This document shows positions 52,456 to 60,915 of a stretch of DNA of 64,000 nt, piece by piece. How positions within the stretch are numbered: the first letter of the stretch is position 1; the number at the start of each line of letters is the position of its first letter. The position numbers were made by a program, and so were the translations under genes. This DNA is from Actinomadura syzygii. Lineage in GTDB: Bacteria; Actinomycetota; Actinomycetes; Streptosporangiales; Streptosporangiaceae. The stretch spans positions 372,001-436,000 of the forward strand of contig NZ_VSFF01000009.1 of the NCBI RefSeq assembly GCF_008085905.1, written 5' to 3'. Under the pieces are notes generated by a model. The model had not been told where the DNA came from, did not search any database, and was given only the letters and a program-made list of their open reading frames with translations.

Positions 52456-54348
52456 ATGACAGCCACCCAGCAGACACCTCGATCGACGGACACCATCGAG
52501 CCGCGCACGGCGGCGGACGCGCTGGACGCCGCCCGCGAGCACCTGCTGCTCCTCCAGTCCCCGCAGGGCTGGTGGAAGGGCGAGCTCCAGACCAACGTCA
52601 CCATGGACGCCGAGGACATGCTGCTCCGCGAGTTCCTCGGCATCCGCACCGACGACGACACCCGCGAGGCGGCCCGCTGGATCAGGTCGCAGCAGGCGGC
52701 GGACGGTTCCTGGGCCAACTTCCACGACGGCCCGCCCGACCTGTCGACGACGGTCGAGGCGTACGTGGCGCTGCGGCTCGCGGGCGACCCGCCGGACGCC
52801 GACCACATGCTCCGCGCCGCCGCGCACGTCCGGAGCGCGGGCGGGGTCCCGGCGACCCGCGTGTTCACCCGGTTCTGGCTGGCGATGTTCGGCCGCTGGC
52901 CCTGGGACGAGCTGCCCGTCGTGCCACCCGAGATGATCTTCCTGCCGCGGTGGTTCCCGCTGAACGTGTACGACTTCGCGTGCTGGGCGCGGCAGACGAT
53001 CGTGCCGCTGACGGTGGTGGCGGCGCTGCGTCCCGTCCGGCCGCTGCCGTTCGCGCTGGACGAGCTGTACCCCGGCTACGACGTGCCGCGCCCGCGCGAC
53101 CGCGCCCGGCCCGGCTGGGACATGGCGTTCCGCACGCTCGACCGGGCGCTGCACGTGTACGAGCGGCGTCCGGTGAAGGGGCTGCGGCGGGCCGCGCTGC
53201 GCCGTGCCGCCGAGTGGATCGTCGCGCGCCAGGAGCGGGACGGCTCGTGGGGCGGCATCCAGCCCCCGTGGGTGTACTCGCTGATCGCGCTGAACCTGCT
53301 CGGCTACGGCGTCGACCATCCCGTCGTCCAGCGCGGGCTGGACGGCCTCGAACGGTTCACGATCAGGGACGACGAGGGCCGCCGCCTCGAAGCGTGCCAG
53401 TCGCCCGTGTGGGACACCGTCCTCGCGATGACCGCGCTGTCCGACGCGGGCCTGCCCGCCGGGCACCCGGCGCTGGAGCGGGCCGCGGACTGGGTGATCG
53501 GCGAGGAGGTCAGGGGGCCCGGCGACTGGTCGGTGCGGCGTCCCGGCCTGCCGCCCGGCGGGTGGGCGTTCGAGTTCGACAACGACGTGTACCCCGACGT
53601 CGACGACACCGCCGAGGTGGTGATCGCGCTGGACCGCGTCCGGCATCCGCTGGCCGAGCCCGCGATCGAGCGGGGCGTGCGCTGGATGGCCGGGATGGCG
53701 TCGAAGGACGGCGGGTTCGCCGCGTTCGACGCCGACAACACCCGCGCGCTGTGCCGCAGGCTGCCGTTCTGCGACTTCGGCGAGGTGATCGACCCGCCGT
53801 CCGCGGACGTCACCGCGCACGTCGTGGAGGCGATGGCGCACCGCGGCATGGCCGACTCGCTGCTCGTCAAGCGGGCCGTCGTGTGGCTGCTCAAGGCGCA
53901 GGAGCCGGACGGCTCGTGGTTCGGCCGGTGGGGCGCCAACCACGTGTACGGGACGGGCAGCGTCGTCCCCGCGCTGGTCGCGGCCGGGGTGCGCCCCGAC
54001 AAGCCGGTGATCAAGGACGCGGTCGGCTGGCTGGAGCGCCACCAGCGCGACGACGGCGGCTGGGGCGAGGACCTGCGGTCCTACCGCGACCGGTCGTGGG
54101 TGGGGCACGGCGCGTCGACGGCGTCGCAGACGGCGTGGGCGCTGCTGGCGCTGCTCGCCGCCGGGGAGCGGGGGGAGGCCGCCGAGCGCGGCGTCCGCTG
54201 GCTCGTCGACCACCAGCGCCCGGACGGAACCTGGGACGAGGACCACTTCACCGGCACCGGGTTCCCCGGCTACTTCTACATCAACTACCACCTGTACCGC
54301 CTGGTGTTCCCCCTCAGCGCGCTGGGCCGCTACCTGAAGGGGTCGTGA
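52456..54348 (+). CDS. shc: Squalene-hopene cyclase
   Basis: A 630-residue class II triterpene cyclase that turns squalene into hopene/hopanol at the membrane. The protonating DXDD motif is DVDD (381-384, in YPDVDDTAEVV). QW repeats are frequent (QAADGSWANF, QERDGSWGGIQPPW, QEPDGSWFGRWGANHVYG, QRPDGTWDEDHFTGTGFPGYFYINYH). The length matches bacterial Shc (about 630). ATG 52456 directly abuts the previous stop, so coupling is likely. Confidence 0.96.
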   Translation: MTATQQTPRSTDTIEPRTAADALDAAREHLLLLQSPQGWWKGELQTNVTMDAEDMLLREFLGIRTDDDTREAARWIRSQQAADGSWANFHDGPPDLSTTVEAYVALRLAGDPPDADHMLRAAAHVRSAGGVPATRVFTRFWLAMFGRWPWDELPVVPPEMIFLPRWFPLNVYDFACWARQTIVPLTVVAALRPVRPLPFALDELYPGYDVPRPRDRARPGWDMAFRTLDRALHVYERRPVKGLRRAALRRAAEWIVARQERDGSWGGIQPPWVYSLIALNLLGYGVDHPVVQRGLDGLERFTIRDDEGRRLEACQSPVWDTVLAMTALSDAGLPAGHPALERAADWVIGEEVRGPGDWSVRRPGLPPGGWAFEFDNDVYPDVDDTAEVVIALDRVRHPLAEPAIERGVRWMAGMASKDGGFAAFDADNTRALCRRLPFCDFGEVIDPPSADVTAHVVEAMAHRGMADSLLVKRAVVWLLKAQEPDGSWFGRWGANHVYGTGSVVPALVAAGVRPDKPVIKDAVGWLERHQRDDGGWGEDLRSYRDRSWVGHGASTASQTAWALLALLAAGERGEAAERGVRWLVDHQRPDGTWDEDHFTGTGFPGYFYINYHLYRLVFPLSALGRYLKGS

Positions 54349-54351
54349 GAG

Positions 54352-55356
54352 ATGGCGATGCCACTGCGCCAGAGCCTCCGCATCGGCGGGTACGTGCTGC
54401 GCAACCGGCTGGCCGGGCGCAAGCGGTTCCCGCTGCTCGTCGAGCTGGAGCCGCTGTACGCCTGCAACCTGGCGTGCGCGGGCTGCGGCAAGATCCAGCA
54501 CCCGGCGGACGTGCTCAAGCAGCGGATGCCGGTGGAGCAGGCCGTCGCCGCGATCCGCGAGTGCGGCGCGCCGATGGTGTCGATCGCGGGCGGCGAGCCG
54601 CTCATGCACCCGCGGATCGGGGAGCTGGTCGCCGAGCTGGTCAAGATGAAGCGGTACGTGTTCCTCTGCACGAACGCGGCGCTGATCCCGAAGAAGATCG
54701 ACATGTTCGAGCCGTCGCGGTACTTCGCGTGGGCCGTCCACCTGGACGGGCTGCGCGAGCGGCACGACGCGTCCGTCTGCAAGGACGGCGTGTTCGACCA
54801 GGCCGTCGCGGCGATCAGGACGTGCCGCGAGCGCGGCTTCCGGGTGACGACGAACACGACCGTGTTCAACACCGACACCCCGAAGACCGTCATCGACGTG
54901 CTCGACTTCCTCAATGACGACCTGCGCGTCGACCAGATGATGATCTCGCCCGCGTACGCCTACGAGAAGGCGCCCGACCAGGAGCACTTCCTCGGCGTCC
55001 AGGAGACGCGGGAGCTGTTCCGCAAGGCGTTCGCCGACGGCCGCCGCAAGAAGTGGCGGTTCAACCACTCGCCCCTGTTCCTGGACTTCCTGGAGGGGAA
55101 GGTCGACTTCCCCTGCACGGCGTGGGCGATCCCGTCGTACTCGCTGAAGGGCTGGCAGCGTCCCTGCTACCTGATGGAGGACGGCTACACCGCCACCTAC
55201 CAGGAGCTTCTCGACACCACCGACTGGGACTCCTACGGACGCGGGCGCGACGACCGCTGCGCCAACTGCATGGCGCACTGCGGCTACGAGCCCACCGCCG
55301 TGTTCGCGACGATGGGCTCGCTCAAGGAGTCGCTGCGCGCCGTCCGCAGCCTCTGA
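54352..55356 (+). CDS. hpnH: HpnH, adenosyl-hopene transferase (radical SAM)
   Basis: A 334-residue radical-SAM enzyme that attaches the 5'-deoxyadenosyl group of SAM to hopene, giving adenosylhopane, the precursor of extended hopanoids. The [4Fe-4S] motif is C38-xxx-C42-xx-C45 (ACNLACAGCGK), followed by the SAM-binding GGEPLMHPRI. Further Cys clusters near the C-terminus (CANCMAHCGYEPTAVF) are family features. ATG 54352 lies 3 bases after shc. The operon ends here; hpnG is absent. Confidence 0.94.
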   Translation: MAMPLRQSLRIGGYVLRNRLAGRKRFPLLVELEPLYACNLACAGCGKIQHPADVLKQRMPVEQAVAAIRECGAPMVSIAGGEPLMHPRIGELVAELVKMKRYVFLCTNAALIPKKIDMFEPSRYFAWAVHLDGLRERHDASVCKDGVFDQAVAAIRTCRERGFRVTTNTTVFNTDTPKTVIDVLDFLNDDLRVDQMMISPAYAYEKAPDQEHFLGVQETRELFRKAFADGRRKKWRFNHSPLFLDFLEGKVDFPCTAWAIPSYSLKGWQRPCYLMEDGYTATYQELLDTTDWDSYGRGRDDRCANCMAHCGYEPTAVFATMGSLKESLRAVRSL

Positions 55357-55377
55357 CCGCCTTCTGACCAGCGCGGG

Positions 55378-57363
55378 TCACTCGGGTTCGTCCCTCAGTT
55401 CCTCGATGATGTCGCGGACGGCGTCCATCAGCGCGTCGGCGTCGTCGGTGAGGCCCGGGTCGAGCGAGAGGCCGAAGCACAGGTCGCGGTCGACGCCGAG
55501 GCCCGCGATGGCCAGCGGCGCGCCGGGCGCCAGCGGGACGATCGGGAACACGGCGGTGAGCGGCGCGCCCGCGAGCCAGAGCTGCCTGTCCGGTCCGGGG
55601 AGGCTCGACACCGTCCCCTGGAGGAACCGGCCGCTGTAGGACATGCGCGCGAAGCGGGCGTGCAGCGGGGCGGGCATGATCCGTCCGGCCTGCCACATCA
55701 CGAACCAGGCGGCCTGCGCGCGGGTGCCGGTGCGCAGCACCCGGCCGCGCTCGGCGATCAGCGCGAGCCGGTCGGGCTCGGCCATCTTCCCGATCGGCAG
55801 GTCGACCATGACGGCGGTGGTGTGGTTGCCGACCATCGCGCTGCCCGGCGGCCGCATCATCAGCGGGACGGCGACGCGGCACGTTCCCGGCCTGCCGTCG
55901 TCCTCGCTGACGACCCGGTTCAGCGCGCCCGCGACCGCGCACAGCACGACGTCGGTGACGCGGGCGTCGTAGCGGCGGCCCACGTCCCGCACGGTCTTGA
56001 GCGGGAGCTGCATGGTGCCGAAGCGGCGGTCGGACGTCCCGCTCGCTGGCAGCGGCTCCGGCTTCGTGACGGCGGTGGCGAGCTGCCCGAGCCCGACCAC
56101 GGTCGCGAGCGCCTTCTGGAACGGCCTGCGCGGGAACTTCGCGCCGAGGTTGTCGGGCGGGGGCTCCATCAGGTACATCGCCTGCGCGACGATCCCGACG
56201 CCGTCGGCGACGACGTGGTGCATCAGGTAGACGACGGCCGTGCGCCCGGGCTCGGCGCCCTGCACGACGACCATCCGCCAGGGCGGGCGGTCGAGCGGCA
56301 GCGCCTCGGACTGGATCTCCGCGACCAGCGCGCGCAGCCCGGCCATGCCGTCGACGTCCCGCTCGGGCACGTGCCACTCCCAGTCGACCGGGTCGTGGTC
56401 GGCCCAGACGGGACGGCGCCAGCGCCCCCGCCGGACGAGCCGCTGCCGGAACCTGGGCAGGCCGTCCAGCCGCTCCTGGATCACGCGGACCAGGTCTTCG
56501 CGGTGGACGGGCCCGCGTTCGGTGTCCAGCATGATCACGCCGCCCGCCTGCTGCGGCGCGGCGGGCGTCTCGACGGCGAGGAAGAACGCGTCCGGGCCCT
56601 GGACGCGGGCGGACGGCGCGCGGCCGATGCGGTCGGCCGCGTACACGGCGGCGGCGACGAACGGGACGGCGGCGGCCGCGTCCAGGATGTAGTGGTTCGC
56701 GGTCGCGAGGATCACGTACAGCGTCACGAGGACGTGCGCCGCGTTCACCACCTGCACCCAGCGGCGCGCGTTCACCCGGGCCAGCTCGACGCCGACCCAC
56801 AGCGTCCAGCCCATGTGCAGGGACGGGACGGCGGCGAACTTGTCGGCGTGCTCGACCATCGGCGAGCCCCACGACCCCCACGTCCTGCCCAGCAGGACCG
56901 TGTCGACGAACCCGAGGTCGGGCATCAGGCGCGGCGGCATGACCGGGTACAGCGCGAAGCAGGTCAGCCCGCCGAGGTTGAGCAGGATGAATCCGTTGCG
57001 GGCCGTCCGGTACCGCTCGGGATGGCGGAGGAACAGCCACACCAGCAGCGCCAGCGCGCTCGCGATGTAGGTGATCGCGTACTCGTAGTTCGCTAGGACG
57101 CGGAGCACCGACCGGTCGGCGAGCCACCCGTTGAGCGCGGGCTCGACGTCCAGGCGCAGCGACTTCTCCAGGTGGAAGATCGCCTCGCCGTGGGCGCGGG
57201 CCGCCGCCGTCCTGCCCTGCTCGGGGAGCCGCGTGACCAGCGCGTACAGCGAGAACAGCAGCAGTCCGGCGAGCAGTTCCCGGCGGACGCGGAGCGGGCG
57301 GCGCGCCGCGTCCGCCGGGACGGGCACCGCGTCGCGCGCGGTCACCGCTTCGTGTGTGCCCAT
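55378..57363 (-). CDS. PAP2-phosphatase / WS-DGAT acyltransferase fusion
   Basis: A 661-residue two-domain protein. Residues 25-250 are an integral membrane PAP2/Aur1-like phosphatase with VPSLHMGW near 180-186 and HYILD near 224. Residues 260-660 are a wax ester synthase/diacylglycerol acyltransferase domain with the catalytic HHxxxDG motif MHHVVADG (His about 382) and PLMMRPPG, VGNHTTAVMVDLP. Such a fusion could hydrolyse phosphatidate-like lipid phosphates and acylate the product, linking two steps of storage lipid synthesis (inference). ATG 57363 is the start. It converges with the hopanoid operon. Confidence 0.88.
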   Translation of the reverse strand: MGTHEAVTARDAVPVPADAARRPLRVRRELLAGLLLFSLYALVTRLPEQGRTAAARAHGEAIFHLEKSLRLDVEPALNGWLADRSVLRVLANYEYAITYIASALALLVWLFLRHPERYRTARNGFILLNLGGLTCFALYPVMPPRLMPDLGFVDTVLLGRTWGSWGSPMVEHADKFAAVPSLHMGWTLWVGVELARVNARRWVQVVNAAHVLVTLYVILATANHYILDAAAAVPFVAAAVYAADRIGRAPSARVQGPDAFFLAVETPAAPQQAGGVIMLDTERGPVHREDLVRVIQERLDGLPRFRQRLVRRGRWRRPVWADHDPVDWEWHVPERDVDGMAGLRALVAEIQSEALPLDRPPWRMVVVQGAEPGRTAVVYLMHHVVADGVGIVAQAMYLMEPPPDNLGAKFPRRPFQKALATVVGLGQLATAVTKPEPLPASGTSDRRFGTMQLPLKTVRDVGRRYDARVTDVVLCAVAGALNRVVSEDDGRPGTCRVAVPLMMRPPGSAMVGNHTTAVMVDLPIGKMAEPDRLALIAERGRVLRTGTRAQAAWFVMWQAGRIMPAPLHARFARMSYSGRFLQGTVSSLPGPDRQLWLAGAPLTAVFPIVPLAPGAPLAIAGLGVDRDLCFGLSLDPGLTDDADALMDAVRDIIEELRDEPE

Positions 57364-57527
57364 GGCCCTCCCTTTACCGCTGTTACCCAGGATTGCTGGC
57401 GATCAGACGGCGATGACGGGATTTACGGATCATGCCCGGATCCGGCGCGCGGCCCCGGACCCCGTTACCAGCAAAGCATCCGGCAGGGACGGGCCGCGGG
57501 GAACCATCTGGCGCGACAGTACGTCTT

Positions 57528-57537
57528 CGATATATCG
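57528..57537. promoter_or_regulatory. Palindrome upstream of the PadR gene
   Basis: CGATATATCG is a perfect 10-base palindrome 51 bases before the PadR start, followed at 57541-57547 by TCGTATC, a partial inverted match. AT-rich ATATCG-type dyads of this kind are typical PadR operators, so autoregulation is likely. GAGATCTC near 57563-57570 is a second short palindrome. Confidence 0.5.
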
Positions 57538-57588
57538 TTGTCGTATCGCGAGAGCTCATAGAGAGATCTCAGAAGGCAGGTGGAGAAC

Positions 57589-58278
57589 ATGGGGCACATG
57601 CACGGCCGGGGCCCCTGGCGCGACCTCCCGTTCGGCGCCCTGTTCGGCGGCGGACCCGGCGCCCACGGTCCCGGCGGGTCCGGCCCCGGCGGGCCGTGGG
57701 GGCCGTCGTCCTTCGGCTTCGGGCCGCGCCCGCCGTGGGCGCGGGGCCGCGGCGGCCCGTGGGGGCGCGGCGCCAAGGCGCGCAAGGGCAACGTGCGGGC
57801 GGCGATCCTCGTCCTGCTCGCCGAGGAGCCGCGCAACGGCTACCAGATCATCCAGGAGATCAACGAGCGCAGCGACGGGGCCTGGAAGCCCAGTCCGGGC
57901 GCGGTCTACCCGGCGCTCCAGCAGCTCGCGGACGAGGGCCTCATCGCGGGCGAGGAGTCCGGCGGGCGCCGCTCGTTCCGCCTCACCGACGAGGGCCGCG
58001 CCTACGTCGAGGAGAACGCCGACCGGCTGGCCGAGCCGTGGGCGGAGATGACGCCCGAGTTCGGCGAGGGGGTTCCCGAGCTGTTCAAGCAGGCCGCGCA
58101 GACGGGCGCCGCGGTGATGCAGATCGTCCACTCCGGCTCCGCCGAGCAGGTCGAGCAGGCGCGCGTCGTCCTGTCGGGGGCGCGCCGCGACCTCTACCGC
58201 ATCCTCGCCGACGACGCGCCCGGCGACGCCGACGACGACGGCGGGCCGACCACCGCAGGGCCGACCACCGGGGAGTGA
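57589..58278 (+). CDS. PadR-family transcriptional regulator with Gly/Pro/Trp-rich N-terminal extension
   Basis: A 229-residue protein. Residues 65-145 are the PadR winged helix (RKGNVRAAILVLLAEEPRNGYQIIQEI, WKPSPGAVYPALQQLADEGLI, RRSFRLTDEGRAYVEEN). The first 60 residues are unusually rich in Gly, Pro, Trp and Arg and look disordered. The C-terminal helical part (EQVEQARVVLSGARRDLYRIL) is for dimerisation. ATG 57589 follows GGTGGAG; GTG 57580 is possible. It is followed after 2 bases by the DUF1707 gene, probably its target. Confidence 0.9.
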   Translation: MGHMHGRGPWRDLPFGALFGGGPGAHGPGGSGPGGPWGPSSFGFGPRPPWARGRGGPWGRGAKARKGNVRAAILVLLAEEPRNGYQIIQEINERSDGAWKPSPGAVYPALQQLADEGLIAGEESGGRRSFRLTDEGRAYVEENADRLAEPWAEMTPEFGEGVPELFKQAAQTGAAVMQIVHSGSAEQVEQARVVLSGARRDLYRILADDAPGDADDDGGPTTAGPTTGE

Positions 58279-58280
58279 CC

Positions 58281-58760
58281 ATGGCACGCCAGGATGAGAT
58301 CCGGATCGGGGACGCCGAACGCGACGCGGTCACCCTCGCCCTGCACGACCACTTCGCCGCGGGACGCCTCGACCGCGCCGAACTCGACGAGCGGCTCGAC
58401 GCCGTGCTGTCCGCGCGGACGCGCGGCGACCTGCGGGCGCTCGTCCGCGATCTGCCGTCCCCCACCGGCCTGCCCGAACCGGAACCGGCGCCCGCCGTGT
58501 CCTGGGAGCAGGGCGCGGCGGTGATGTTCGGCGGGCCGGGGCACCCCGCGTGGAAGCGCCATCACCGGCACATGTCCCGGCGCCACCGGCACGGGCCGCA
58601 CTTCCCGGTGTTCCCGCTGATGCTCGGGGTGTTCCTGGTGCTCGCCCTCACGGTCGGGCCGGGGACGGGGGTCCTCGCCGTCCTGCAGATCGCGCTGGTG
58701 ATCTGGGTGGTGAAGGCGGTCGTGCTGGCGTTCGGGACGCGGCGGCGGCACCGCGCGTGA
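58281..58760 (+). CDS. DUF1707 membrane protein
   Basis: A 159-residue protein. The N-terminal DUF1707 domain (RIGDAERDAVTLALHDHFAAGRLDRAELDERLDAVLSARTRGDLRALVRDLP) is followed by a His/Arg-rich segment (KRHHRHMSRRHRHGPHF) and two membrane helices. DUF1707 domains are probable membrane-proximal interaction modules of actinobacteria. ATG 58281 lies 2 bases after the PadR stop, forming a two-gene operon. The His-rich loop might bind metal; this is not shown. Confidence 0.85.
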   Translation: MARQDEIRIGDAERDAVTLALHDHFAAGRLDRAELDERLDAVLSARTRGDLRALVRDLPSPTGLPEPEPAPAVSWEQGAAVMFGGPGHPAWKRHHRHMSRRHRHGPHFPVFPLMLGVFLVLALTVGPGTGVLAVLQIALVIWVVKAVVLAFGTRRRHRA

Positions 58761-58784
58761 CCGCGCCCGCCGCGTCGGGCGGGC

Positions 58785-59429
58785 TCAGCGCAGGCCGGCG
58801 TCCCGGGCGAGGAGGCCGGCCTGCGTCCGGTTGGCGCAGCCCAGCTTGTCGAGGAGGCGGGAGACGTGGCCCTTCACAGTGGCCTCGCTGAGGTGGAGCC
58901 GTCCGGCGATCTGCGCGTTGGACAGCCCCTCGCCGAGGCAGCCGAGCACCTCGGTCTCGCGTCCGGTGAGGCCGCCGAGCAGGTCGCGGGTGCGGGCGCG
59001 GCCGTCCGCACGGGCGCCCGCCGTGCCGAGCAGCCGCGTCGTCGCGGCGGCGGACAGCACCGTGTGCCCGTCGGCGGCGACCCGGACGAGCTTCACGAGG
59101 TCCTCCGGCGGCGTCGACTTGAGCAGGAACCCCGCCGCGCCCGCGCGCAGGGCCCGGACGACGTACTCGTCCGCGTCGAACGTGGTCAGCGCGACCACGA
59201 CGGGCGGGGAGCGCAGCGCGGCGACGCGCTCGATGGCGGCGAGGCCGTCCACGCCCGGCATGCGCAGGTCCATGAGCACCACGTGCGGGCGGTACCGGAC
59301 GACCGCCTCGACGCCCGCCGCCCCGTCGTGCGCCTCCCCGACGACCTCGACGTCGTCGGCCGCGCCGAGGATCGTGCGCAGGTGCGCGCAGACCATGGGC
59401 TCGTCGTCCACCAGCAGGACCGTGATCAC
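58785..59429 (-). CDS. NarL/FixJ-type response regulator
   Basis: A 214-residue regulator. The receiver domain has acidic D8/D9, phosphoacceptor D54 (VLMDLRMPG) and K near 104 (FLLKSTPPEDL). The C-terminal LuxR helix-turn-helix is LTGRETEVLGCLGEGLSNAQIAGRLHLSEATVKGHVSRLL. GTG 59429 lies inside one arm of an inverted repeat, with AAAGGTGGG upstream. It is the second gene of a kinase/regulator pair. Confidence 0.93.
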   Translation of the reverse strand: MITVLLVDDEPMVCAHLRTILGAADDVEVVGEAHDGAAGVEAVVRYRPHVVLMDLRMPGVDGLAAIERVAALRSPPVVVALTTFDADEYVVRALRAGAAGFLLKSTPPEDLVKLVRVAADGHTVLSAAATTRLLGTAGARADGRARTRDLLGGLTGRETEVLGCLGEGLSNAQIAGRLHLSEATVKGHVSRLLDKLGCANRTQAGLLARDAGLR

Positions 59430-59472
59430 GGCGTCCCACCTTTCTGACCCCTGGGAGGACGACGCCGTGATC
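59424..59472 (-). promoter_or_regulatory. Inverted repeat covering the regulator start codon
   Basis: GATCACGGCGTC (59424-59435) and GACGCCGTGATC (59461-59472) are exact inverted 12-base repeats, 25 bases apart. In the kinase-regulator mRNA they would form a stem that hides the GTG 59429 start, with the Shine-Dalgarno in the loop. This could make regulator translation depend on ribosomes from the kinase gene. Confidence 0.5.
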
Positions 59473-59487
59473 CTCGCTTCGCTGGGG

Positions 59488-60786
59488 TCACGGCGCGCCC
59501 ACCGGCAGGTAGGCGGGCAGGGACGCCTCGACGCGGAAGCCCTCCTTGTCGGGGCCCGCCGCGAACGTCCCGCCGATGAGCTCGACGCGCTCGCGGAGCC
59601 CGGCGAGGCCCGTCCCGGAGCCGCTGGCGGCCAGGTCGGCGTCCGGTTCGCCGGAGGGCGCCGTGTTCCGGACGGTCAGCGTCACCCCGTCGACGCGGTA
59701 GCGGACGTCCACCCGGACGGCCGCGCCGGGCGCGTGCTTGCGCGCGTTGGTGAGCGCCTCCTGCACGACCCGGTACGCCGTGCGTCCCACGGCGGGTGAC
59801 GCGGCCGGCGGCTCACCGTGCTCGGCCAGCTCGACCGGGACGCCGACCGACGCCGACTCCGCGACCAGCTGGGACAGGTCCGGCAGCGGGCCGTGTGCGG
59901 CGGCGGGCGGCGCGCCGGGGCCGCGCCGCAGCAGGCCGATGACGTCGCGCAGCTCGTCCAGCGCCTGGCACCCGGCGGCGCGGAGCTCCTCGGCCGCCGC
60001 GCGGGTCGTCTCGTCCGGGGCGTGGACGCGCAGCGCGCCCGCCTGCAGCACCATGAGCGTCACCCGGTGCGCGACGACGTCGTGCATCTCGGCGGCGAGC
60101 CGGGCGCGCTCCTGCGCGCGGGCCCGCTCGGCGAGCAGGTGCCGCTCCCGCTCGGCGCGCTCGGCCCGCTCGGTGAGGCCCTGCACGGCGCGGCGGCGCG
60201 CCGCCGCGTACATGCCGAGCAGGGCCGCGCCCATGACGACGGCGACGCTGCGGAAGACGAGGGCGTTGACGCTGCCGGTCTCGGCGGCGGCGAAGCGCCG
60301 CATCGCCGCGTCGGGGAGGACGTCGTCCAGGCAGCCGATCGGGACGAGCAGCGCCGCGATCGGCAGTCCCCGCATCCAGACCGGTCGCCCGCCCTCGCGC
60401 GGGAACGCCATCGCCGCGTAGGCCGCGAGCGGCGCGGTCGGCGGCCACCACACGGCCGCGTTGAGGGAATGGTCGGCGTGGACGCGCAGCAGCGTGCCGG
60501 GTGCGGCCAGTTCGGTGAGCCAGTACAGCGCGGCGAGTCCGGCGGTGAGCCACGCGACCGTCATCGGGGCGCGGCGGCGGAACGCCAGCGCCAGCGCCGG
60601 GACCAGCATCAGCGCGAGGGCCGCGCCGCCGTGCCAGCGGACGACGGAGCCCGGCGCGGTGACCGTCCACCAGGTCAGGTAGGTCCCGGCGAACACGACG
60701 GCGGCGTCGGCCACCAGGTCGCGGGGACGGCCGTCCGGGCGGAGCCAGACGGGGAGCCACGCTAGGACGGGACGCGGCGATCGCAT
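59488..60786 (-). CDS. NarL-type sensor histidine kinase (HisKA_3)
   Basis: A 432-residue kinase with about six N-terminal membrane segments within residues 25-190 and no sizeable extracellular domain, an intramembrane-sensing layout. H235 in EMHDVVAHRVTLMVLQAG is the phosphoacceptor; VVQEALTNARKHAPG is the N-box and GTGLAGLRERVELIGG the G-box. ATG 60786 or GTG 60792 is the start. It precedes the response regulator by 58 bases and is divergent from the large FtsX-like permease, its most likely target. Confidence 0.92.
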   Translation of the reverse strand: MRSPRPVLAWLPVWLRPDGRPRDLVADAAVVFAGTYLTWWTVTAPGSVVRWHGGAALALMLVPALALAFRRRAPMTVAWLTAGLAALYWLTELAAPGTLLRVHADHSLNAAVWWPPTAPLAAYAAMAFPREGGRPVWMRGLPIAALLVPIGCLDDVLPDAAMRRFAAAETGSVNALVFRSVAVVMGAALLGMYAAARRRAVQGLTERAERAERERHLLAERARAQERARLAAEMHDVVAHRVTLMVLQAGALRVHAPDETTRAAAEELRAAGCQALDELRDVIGLLRRGPGAPPAAAHGPLPDLSQLVAESASVGVPVELAEHGEPPAASPAVGRTAYRVVQEALTNARKHAPGAAVRVDVRYRVDGVTLTVRNTAPSGEPDADLAASGSGTGLAGLRERVELIGGTFAAGPDKEGFRVEASLPAYLPVGAP

Positions 60787-60915
60787 GAGCACACCGTACG
60801 CACCCGTCCCCGCGCGGGCACCCCTACGAAAGTCGCGTCCGCGGGCCGTTCGTCGCGGGCGGACGCGACGTTCCGCGCTGCCGCCGCACGGCCCGCGCGG
60901 GCTGGAATCGGCGGC

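Noticed and set aside
50971..55278. A 1435-codon open frame on the minus strand across the hopanoid operon
   Set aside because: It runs antisense to five well-recognised genes, is rich in Arg/Pro/His/Val as expected of a GC-rich shadow frame, and shows no domain motif.
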